37,340 nucleotides of DNA, from positions 1 through 37,340 of the IMG/VR virus record IMGVR_UViG_3300002460_000094, one strand, 5' to 3'. The notes beneath the pieces are model-generated. The model was not told the origin of the DNA and searched no databases. It saw only the letters and a list, made by a program, of their open reading frames with translations. Below are positions 33,301 to 37,340 of the stretch, piece by piece (positions within the stretch are counted from its first letter, which is position 1; each line of letters opens with the position of its first letter). Origin of the DNA: a virus. Made by a program: the position numbers and the translations under genes.

Positions 33301-35967
33301 ACGGCCAGAGAGTTCCACGCCTTCCGTAACTTCATCGGCTACCGTTCTCTCGTCTTGGAGCGCGACCGCATCCGTGGCGGCGTCGTCAGGTGGGAGGATC
33401 GCTCCGTCGTGCCGGGGTCCAAGGCGCTCACCGAGATCGTGGAGCCGATCTGGGACGTCAGGGACGACTACCAAACCTACGAGGTGCTGCGGCGCATCCA
33501 GTACCTTCGCGACAGCCCGAAGGAGCGCCACCGCTCGGCCGCGCTCCACCTGAAGACGCTCATGGAGGTCAGAGCCGACACCGAATTGGACTCGTCCGTC
33601 CGGGATTACGAGCGGGACTTCCCGACATTCTCGCGAGTGCTCGACGACCTTCAGACGTGGAACGACGGCCTGCTCCAATACCTGGAGGACTCGGGGGCCT
33701 ACGCGCCCGACGTCATCCAGGCGATCCGCGACGCGAACGAGGTCTACGTGCCGCTCCACCGCCTCATGGACGACACGGCGCTGAGTGATGCGGCGCGGGC
33801 GGCTGGGGGGGCGAGACCCCTCAAGGGGATCAAGGGGACCAGCGAGCGGATCGTGCTGGCACCGCTCCAAGAGCGGATGGCCCAGGCTCAAGCGATCGTG
33901 CGGGCGGCCGAGAGCAACGCGGTCAACCAGGCGCTCGCCGACATCATCCTACCCAGTGACGGCTCGCCGCCCCACGCCCAGCTCGGCCAGTGGATGGACA
34001 AGGTCCCGAAGCCGCTGGAGGCGTTCAGTTTCGACTTGGAGCGGATTCGGCGCGACCTCGAGGCGGCCGTCGCGGCCTCGATCCCGGACGCCGCGGGGCG
34101 CCACGCCGCGCTTGAGGTGCTGAAGACGCTGGACCTCTCGCGCGTCGCCACCGTGTTCTCCCCAACGATCCGCCATCTGCCCCGCGACCACGTCGTCATC
34201 TGGCGAGCCGGCACACCAGAGGTGTGGCAGGTCCACGACAGCCGTCTGCTCCGGATGTTGCAGCACCTCGACCGGACGGCCCTCGCGAACTTCGTCCGAG
34301 GTACGGAGGCTATCTGGCAGGTCCTCCGTGGCTCGGCGAGGCTCCTGCGGGCCGGGATCACGACGAACCCCAACTTCTGGTTCCCCAACATGGCGCGCGA
34401 CCAGCAGGAGGCCCTGCTCCAGAGCCGCGGCATCCTGCCGCCCTATCTCAAGGGGATCCTGGCGATCTGGAGTGATCCGCAGACAGTGGAGCGGTTCATG
34501 GCTGGCGGCGGGCTCATGTTCAACATCACGGCGATCGACCGCGAGACGGCTGAGCGGAACCTCGCCGACGTCATCGAGGGCCACTGGCGCAAGGGGGGGC
34601 GCCTCCGGGGCGCCCTGGCCTTCCTTGAGGAGCTGGGGGAGCTCTCGGAGATGCCGACGCGGATCGGCGTGGCTAAGACCGCCATGGAGGCGCCGCGCGC
34701 GCTGGACGTAGATCCCTTCTCGCAGACCGTCCAAGCCGCCTACGAGGCCCGGGAGTCGTCGATCGACTTCGGGCTGTCGGGCGACGCGCCAGGCTGGAAC
34801 CTCTGGGTCCAGGGCGTGCCCTTCCTGCGCGCGTCGCTGAACGCGATCTACCGTGAGGCGCGCTTCCTCAAGGCGGCGTTCGTCCCCCGCGCGCTCGGCG
34901 GAAACTTATGGGGCAAGGAGACGGCGCGGGTGGCGATCCTCGGCGGCCTCATGGTCGTGCTGGAGGCGCTCCTCTGGCTCAACAACAAGGACGACCCCAG
35001 GTGGAAGGAGCTCACGAACCTCGACCGCACGCTCAACTGGATTTGGATTACGAACCCGGTGACGCCCGAGGCGTGGAGGAACATGAGTACGGAGCAGCGG
35101 GCCGCGCTCGGCGGGCCCTGGAAGATGCCGCGCCTCTACCTCTACGGGTTCCTGTTCGGGGCGCTGCCGCAGCAGCTCTTCGAGTGGGGCGAGCAGGACG
35201 GCTCACTGTCCCCCAGCAGACTGCTGGAAAGTTTCGGTCTGGCGACGGGCCTCGGACCCTCTGGCTGGTTCAATCCCTTGCTCCGGACCAGCGGCGAGGT
35301 GGCCACCGGCTACGACCTCTACCGCGGCCGGCCCATCGAGCCTCGGAGCCTTGAGTACCTCCCCACCGAGCAGCGGGCCACCTCCACGACCTCGGACGTC
35401 GCCAAGAAGCTCGGCCAGACGGCGGTCGCCAAGGCGCTGGGGCTCAGCCCGATCAAGCTGGACTTCATCGCGCGCGGTCTCTTCGGCCACTGGACGGGCA
35501 CGGTGACGAGCGCCGCCGACGCCTTCACGGACCTCGTCGAGCGTCGCCCGGCGCAGCCCGAGTGGACGGCGTCGGACTACATGGTGCTGCGGCGCTTCAC
35601 CACGCGCTGGCCGTCGTCGGGCGCCCAGTCGATCCAGGAGTTCTACGACGCCTACCAGCAGAGCCGAGAAGCCGCGCGCGGCCTGTTGGACCATCTCCGC
35701 CAGGGGCGCTCAGCCCCGGAGATCGAGGAGTTCCGGGCGACGCACGCCCTCGAGCTTGACTGGTGGCCTCGGCTGGACGCGCAGGCTCGCGGGCTCTCCG
35801 AGCGGACGCGCCGCGCCGAGGCGATCCGCACAGATCGCGACATGACGCCAGCCGCCAAGCGGCGAGCCATCGACGCGCTCGTCATGGAGAAGATCGACCG
35901 CGCGCGCGCGCTCGTGGACGAGCTGCGCGCCGCACGCGCCAAGCCTGCGACAGCGGCACCTAGATGA
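24319..35967 (+). CDS. Giant polyvalent protein, DarB-like (methyltransferase-helicase-zincin)
   Basis: The 3882-residue protein has: a membrane-active N-terminus (Gly/Ala-rich hydrophobic segments, residues ~200-430); a Pro-rich linker; a small helical polyvalent domain (~755-840); a low-complexity linker (~850-960) overlapping another gene; an N6-methyltransferase-like domain with VLEPSAGIGHF (~1095) and SNVPFGG (~1160); a SNF2-like helicase with HGVGYGKT (~1797), DEAH (1966-1969), STGTPISN, MGEGVNVQKR (~2398) and QRDGRMVRQGN (~2424); coiled coil (~2600-2750); a zincin with HETGH (2832-2836) and EGFAEF (E2872); and a C-terminal helical region with a hydrophobic segment near 3537. It fits phage 'large polyvalent proteins' related to P1 DarB, carried in virions and ejected to block restriction. 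It occupies the T7 gp16 position. Confidence 0.85.
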   Translation: MALRLELDYRPAEAEEQPAADTSLSLDYEPIPEPEDISTLAQVPGALKDTAGQVGAVLASPGKAVADLILHPTEPAKDLGRRVVGAVRGAAEAVPAAVVEIGKAAAPFAAGIQTERQPPDRESVTAEEVERRAAESRARFASTLGPPPQIPGAPDPLTQPEAFADYVKAGRGPSAQERAREHTRRRQAGEVPSTPVERLGDVLVEALKKHRYVGDVAGGAYSTAQGVAASLPWLMGTDTAVGKIGEEFAARIGDVVERLQPEDPGFLDALAAGFGSMATFFIPGVASAKALQLVAKASPRLAAWSGAGVMAVMEAATEAGSSFDQLVGEGVPEPEAASRANRVFWQNMVLLWVTNRFGVLAEKGGAVAKTLKGAAMEGTQEAGQELIQMAQEGGVTTRGVVERAATPEGAKRVATAGAVGVIVGGVAGGGRALVEGREEAPPRSLPPSPPPPPGSEEQTRPAPPTKVAEDVIAKAKEATARAGAAVSRIEDLAAKAAEPPPLAVSPQEEPAPTPEAPAVVTPQVPPGPIVEIPRPGVSAIEPGQVQGTLVPPTPDETAALVERARELVEEIGSEPLSSDAEALPGVLELRDRLRGRLEELPRDAPERAAVAAALESLPVEQVREPPTPKGIQIRGGKIVRPGAPTGRVAPVVWRGWQQGVGSQPPVPLWNLTEAVGDKPAGDTVSSETIRRLGFEPPVPPEPPPATRIRIEGGKVVKPTVETVRTPALEEPPEITASAGQVAPVVAPPGPEAPVFDKDAAAAALKRLREKFKAAGMALGGEGVDFSVIPDLVAYGGTLYDAGLRDYPAWSERMLADIDQSVGDYLEQVFGLIKTHHAKVTAARAPRGGETRAAPETRPEPGPPVGPEQPGPPDQGPLETLPPGDVSGAPEGGRPGPERAPGAEPDRGRAGEPAPEGAPGEPGVGGGEAGVGLPALGERGAEPAEGAAAGRPPQPDPRSRTEPHHPTTPGRDYRITDADRLGEGGPKAKYRANVAAIRLLKQLEAEQREATPDEQAVLVKYVGWGGLKTVFDPTHGRSWGKKSEWADEHKELRDLLAPEEYEAANKTVLNAHYTSAEVVKAVWDAVTRLGFTGGRVLEPSAGIGHFLGLMPNEAAAASTRTAVELDSLTGRILKKLYPQTNVRVAGYETVRLPDNFFDLAISNVPFGGYGVHDGTAAGRRYKKLGLTQLIHDYFFAKSIDKVRPGGLVAFITSTGTMDKRSPHVREYLAQHAELVAAIRLPNTAFKATAGTEVTTDLVVLQKRAAPITLDQARLLPWMESSLRVVEGSNVRMNRYFDEHPEMLLGTPTVDVMYAPGGERQARAGLATDARALPDALAQVIAGLPANIVTPLEHPTTDPKNPRTDDLAPPEAGLAKPDGFVLGKDGKLYIYKVVAKGKEPVMTLAGLDQGQIERVKGMMAIRDAARMVLVQSRTGTDATLETARKILNGTYDTFVKRWTRRGTVQGKKNVVIPGYLNQRENVRAFLGDPDGYFLMGLEKWDQATGVASKTAIFSERVMPREGERAVSAETAEQALLISLSETNRVDWSRMAGLTGKTPEDLQAGLGGRVYRNPEGTWETDDQYLSGNVREKLAAARVAAEFDPAYARNVTALEAVQPEEKQPHQITATLGASWIEKDTVAQFVGSIFGVSQTRVAVGYAAPMNYWSVKVDGRTTYGGYQATSEWGTERVNGVELVQMALNLQAPVVYDKMPDGGRVLNVGATEAARNKQAAVMDRFQAWIWEDTDRAAAIAKDYNERFNSMRLRTFDGSHLEMPGMSSAVTLYPHQMNAIWRVLQGENTLLAHGVGYGKTYEMIGAIMESKRLGLSKKAMMVVPNSMVQQITNDFYKMYPAANLLVPGEGDLGKGKRQTFMTRIATGTWDAVIVPHSSFGLLPMSTEAQASFIREMIDDHKRVLIELALSEGKKSRVVRQIEVALARLETQLLELLSAETKDTTITFEELGVDMLLVDEAHRYKNLHTVSRMRNVKGLQTSKAKRAMDLYIKTRWITQLNGGHGVVFSTGTPISNTMAEMFTLLRYLAPRVIKEHGWSHFDAWAGTFGKTTTQAEMTVAGTYKDSTRFSEFVNLQGMLTMFRQFADVQMDPKTLGIDLGLPRVRGAVREEDEAFAAMTPGLPLRYTSGAQTILSPMSQDQVDYMAALADRADALGHVDPKEDNMLKIGTDGRKNALDPRLVNPRAAENPQSKANLAVAKVHEIWQRTAADRSTQLLFIDLSTPKAKKGAVKAPWEMTLEKFAATRGMSPDDVRVRLLHGVAVLEAVQAGEPVTRAVLSPHSDLLLGDTQLAQEYKEAIRAIMEGRPNPIQAEVADEEESEGDEDTYAETPEEKEMRQSVYHEIRAKLIRLGVPDTEIAFAHDFKKKAEKQQLYDRVNAGTVRILLGSTDKMGEGVNVQKRLIALHHITPPWKPAEIEQRDGRMVRQGNDNREVEIFQYVTEGQDGKISFDSFTWQLLEKKASFIKQALSGKISEDTAEDVGEIIWDPATIKALSTGNPLIIELEDAKGEFRRLGAVRSAWENTRQANKYRMALHETSIKAHASQVAELEADIAARDATADQPFRAVVQGQEYTIGEGQTRKELVEQVNARLEAAVKSVPAWSVVNAAPKEIGQYRGLRLEASSHDGFTVVLSLAGRGRHTMGVPSIASADAILRGLDSTLVTVRSILTEKQAQIAGLQAEVAKPFPQAARLAALQKRIPEIEAALGIKKGTAVGQIFTEQEAQGDQGAEEGGASNFEVAVSRMATRLIRTATAAAPSTTAAPAGPLSRKDEMIRDLGDALRRMGVGQLTLAGGIRKLKGFLGQYSHFTGNTRMKQITDVETFAHETGHRIMRALGIGYRELTPFKREMKALTRLLGVKGPPMTEGFAEFTRLYLNDPAQAQAVAPTFFPWFEARLSTLPDLRAPLLEFQARAGALRGAPLRERARAAIALRPREGLALRERGREALSNFVQGLWDSSLPLKQILKEADLAENLRAGRDPYKLRRTLTAREFHAFRNFIGYRSLVLERDRIRGGVVRWEDRSVVPGSKALTEIVEPIWDVRDDYQTYEVLRRIQYLRDSPKERHRSAALHLKTLMEVRADTELDSSVRDYERDFPTFSRVLDDLQTWNDGLLQYLEDSGAYAPDVIQAIRDANEVYVPLHRLMDDTALSDAARAAGGARPLKGIKGTSERIVLAPLQERMAQAQAIVRAAESNAVNQALADIILPSDGSPPHAQLGQWMDKVPKPLEAFSFDLERIRRDLEAAVAASIPDAAGRHAALEVLKTLDLSRVATVFSPTIRHLPRDHVVIWRAGTPEVWQVHDSRLLRMLQHLDRTALANFVRGTEAIWQVLRGSARLLRAGITTNPNFWFPNMARDQQEALLQSRGILPPYLKGILAIWSDPQTVERFMAGGGLMFNITAIDRETAERNLADVIEGHWRKGGRLRGALAFLEELGELSEMPTRIGVAKTAMEAPRALDVDPFSQTVQAAYEARESSIDFGLSGDAPGWNLWVQGVPFLRASLNAIYREARFLKAAFVPRALGGNLWGKETARVAILGGLMVVLEALLWLNNKDDPRWKELTNLDRTLNWIWITNPVTPEAWRNMSTEQRAALGGPWKMPRLYLYGFLFGALPQQLFEWGEQDGSLSPSRLLESFGLATGLGPSGWFNPLLRTSGEVATGYDLYRGRPIEPRSLEYLPTEQRATSTTSDVAKKLGQTAVAKALGLSPIKLDFIARGLFGHWTGTVTSAADAFTDLVERRPAQPEWTASDYMVLRRFTTRWPSSGAQSIQEFYDAYQQSREAARGLLDHLRQGRSAPEIEEFRATHALELDWWPRLDAQARGLSERTRRAEAIRTDRDMTPAAKRRAIDALVMEKIDRARALVDELRAARAKPATAAPR
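26870..27316 (+). CDS. Overprinted gene inside giant-protein linker
   Basis: A second frame within the giant gene has AGGAGGTGA (26856-26864) five bases before GTG 26870. Over the first ~95 codons only about five end in A or T, whereas about 53 of 96 codons of the giant frame do, reversing the usual pattern. The product looks like a real small helical protein: IKDHWKRFRPAMYRGLQKAG, VLQAQNQTADALASLLQKG, EAVRQEWAFLPSE. It recalls small phage/transposon-associated (TnpV-like) proteins. After about residue 92 it becomes Pro/Ser/Thr-rich while the giant frame regains coding character, so only the N-terminal two thirds may matter. Function unknown. Confidence 0.65.
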   Translation: MRLPKRDQNPARPSGLSSLGLQIKDHWKRFRPAMYRGLQKAGDLDRSVLQAQNQTADALASLLQKGLQENLAWEAVRQEWAFLPSEREEPNLPRGRQPGVPRSPTLAPAPSPTTPPPPAATTASPTPTGLERAVPRRSTGPTSPPSGF

Positions 35968-35981
35968 TAAGGAGACCGACG

Positions 35982-36383
35982 ATGAGGCGTTATGTCACTG
36001 TGGGTGTGGTGGGGCTCCTCCTGGTCGCCCCGTGGCTCGTGGGCGCGCTGGCGCCGACCCCAACAGCCGCCCAGGGTCCGTGTCCCGGCATCAACCGGCC
36101 CCTGACGCCCTACGCCCGCGAGCAGCTCGCGGTCAGCACGACGGCCGTGGGCTTCACCGTAGCGACCTACACGGCGGGCGGGGCGGCCCCCGTACTGGCC
36201 GTCGCCAAGGTCCAGACGGCCGCCATCATGTACCTCGACGACGGCGGCACGCCGACGCCCGCACTTGGGATGGACGCGCACGCGGGGACAACGCTGACGA
36301 TCTGCACGCAGTCGATCTCGCGCTTCTTGGCGATCCAGCAGGGCGCGACGGCGGCGACCGTCATGGCCGTGTTCTACAAGTGA
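35982..36383 (+). CDS. Sec-exported small protein 3
   Basis: AAGGAG lies upstream of ATG 35982; an in-frame ATG at 35964 precedes the binding site and is less likely. The 133-residue product has a signal peptide (MRRYVTVGVVGLLLVAPW ... TAA|Q, cleavage after residue 30). The mature part is about 100 residues, beta-rich, with two cysteines (GPCPG, TICTQS). It follows the giant gene and precedes another exported protein. Candidates are a fibre accessory, a head decoration or a periplasmic exclusion factor; sequence does not decide. Confidence 0.65.
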   Translation: MRRYVTVGVVGLLLVAPWLVGALAPTPTAAQGPCPGINRPLTPYAREQLAVSTTAVGFTVATYTAGGAAPVLAVAKVQTAAIMYLDDGGTPTPALGMDAHAGTTLTICTQSISRFLAIQQGATAATVMAVFYK

Positions 36384-36390
36384 GGAAGAC

Positions 36391-37340
36391 ATGATGGCGA
36401 AGCCGCTTGCTGCCCTGCTCGCGCTCCTGCTCCTCCTGGGGCCGGTCGCGCCACTGGGCCACGCCCAGACGATCCAGTACCCCTCGCCCACCACGCTCCC
36501 CTTCCTCACGATCACGCAGGGTCCCCTCCTCCTCCCCGACGGCACGGCGGCGGCGCCGAGTCTGGCGCGTGACGCTCAAATCGGGACGGGTCTCTCATTT
36601 GGCTCTGAGACCATCAACTTCAACTTGAACCAGGGGACACACTCCATCCGGTTCACGTCGTCAATGATGGCGGTGGCGAAGGACTACTCCCTGCGATGGA
36701 GTGGCACGTCAAACCAGGCCGATGCCGCGTCAACACTCTACCTGTCGCAAGCCGCCCCCGGCCACGCCAAAATCACGACGGACGGGACGACGCTGGGGAC
36801 GCTGAGCACGTCGATCATCGGGCTCGGTGTCTCGCCCGGCGCATCTGCTGGGACGTTGACGTGGAATGCGACCGGCAATACCGGGCCGTCGATCTATGGT
36901 GCTGGGCCTCAGCTGCTCTTTCGTGCTGGGACATCTGGGTATCAATGGAACAACCAGCTCAATACCATTGCGATGGCCACGCTCTCCAATACGGGCGATT
37001 TGCAACTCACCGAACCAGCGCTCACGGTGGGGAGTGGGACGGGTGTCACGGTCAACAACACGAGTTCCGTCCGCTCCGTCGTCTACAAGGTCACGGTCCT
37101 CTCCACCAACTGCATCGCCGCCGCGACGACCTGCGACCTCACGATCGCCACGCTGCCCGCCAAGACGTTCCTGAAAGCGGTGTTCGCCGACCTGACGACG
37201 ACCTACGCCTGCACCGCAGTCTGCACGACCGCGACGCTGTCGGGCACGCTGGGCACGAGCGCGGGCGGCACGCAGCTCCTGGCCTCGATGGACCTCGACG
37301 CCGCCACCGCGCAGTTCGGCGACGCGGACGCGGAGCTGGG
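36391..37340 (+). CDS. Sec-exported fibre-like protein 4, cut by window end
   Basis: GAGGAAG precedes ATG 36391/36394. A signal peptide (KPLAALLALLLLLGPVAP, GHA|Q, cleavage after residue 25) is followed by a Thr/Ser/Gly/Asn-rich beta region like tail-fibre shafts (SIRFTSSMMAVAKDYSLRWS, GTLTWNATGNTG). A more structured part contains four cysteines (TNCIAAATTCDL, YACTAVCTTATL) and LPAKTFLKAVFADL. The frame is open to the last base, so the C-terminus lies outside. Position after the ejection proteins matches the usual fibre gene (T7 gp17). The GHA|Q junction is the same as in the protein at 13515. Confidence 0.65.
   Translation, partial: MMAKPLAALLALLLLLGPVAPLGHAQTIQYPSPTTLPFLTITQGPLLLPDGTAAAPSLARDAQIGTGLSFGSETINFNLNQGTHSIRFTSSMMAVAKDYSLRWSGTSNQADAASTLYLSQAAPGHAKITTDGTTLGTLSTSIIGLGVSPGASAGTLTWNATGNTGPSIYGAGPQLLFRAGTSGYQWNNQLNTIAMATLSNTGDLQLTEPALTVGSGTGVTVNNTSSVRSVVYKVTVLSTNCIAAATTCDLTIATLPAKTFLKAVFADLTTTYACTAVCTTATLSGTLGTSAGGTQLLASMDLDAATAQFGDADAEL

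Overview
The window is part of a tailed double-stranded DNA phage or prophage genome of high G+C content (about two thirds by eye). It has no ribosomal RNA, tRNA, CRISPR array or insertion sequence that I can recognise. The module set is podovirus-like: terminase, P22-type portal, scaffold-like protein, a major capsid protein of the N4 gp56/DUF4043 type, connector, propeller-like tail nozzle, internal (ejection) proteins and a giant polyvalent protein. An O-antigen ligase/polymerase-like membrane protein and four Sec signal peptides ending in Ala-X-Ala suggest a Gram-negative host. I cannot name the host.

Layout. (a) 1-457: a leftward operon of small genes leaving the window. (b) 473-1346: a non-coding, locally A+T-rich divergent region with a perfect DnaA box, three 12-bp iteron-like repeats and several hairpins, a candidate replication/control region. 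(c) 1347-6675: a rightward string of short, overlapping accessory genes, including a JAMM metallopeptidase, a DNA methyltransferase, an Acb2/Tad1-like nucleotide sponge, zinc-binding and membrane microproteins, and an apparent fragment of an SDR epimerase. (d) 6716-13486: packaging and head genes. (e) 13515-17585: an exported protein, an antisense HNH endonuclease, the O-antigen ligase-like protein and small unknown genes. (f) 17606-24315: connector, nozzle, an exported tail-fibre-like protein and two internal virion proteins. (g) 24319-35967: one 3882-residue protein with membrane-active, methyltransferase, SNF2-like helicase and zincin metallopeptidase parts. (h) 35982-end: two more exported proteins, the last one cut by the window edge.

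Working model. The head and tail genes build a short-tailed particle. The giant protein sits where T7 carries gp16 and probably enters the cell with the DNA, protecting it (DarB-like antirestriction) and perhaps processing host proteins. The methyltransferase, the Acb2/Tad1-like sponge and possibly the JAMM peptidase add further counter-defence.

Most unusual points: (1) four proteins encoded among the virion genes carry classical Sec signal peptides with Ala at -1 and Gln at +1 and have even cysteine counts, and the capsid protein also begins with a hydrophobic signal-like segment; (2) a separate gene with a strong ribosome binding site and about 95% GC3 is embedded in another frame inside the linker of the giant protein; (3) a host-surface-modifying enzyme lies inside the morphogenesis cluster; (4) a 28-bp piece of the terminase gene reappears in an unrelated small gene. 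No lysis cassette, integrase or polymerase is visible here.
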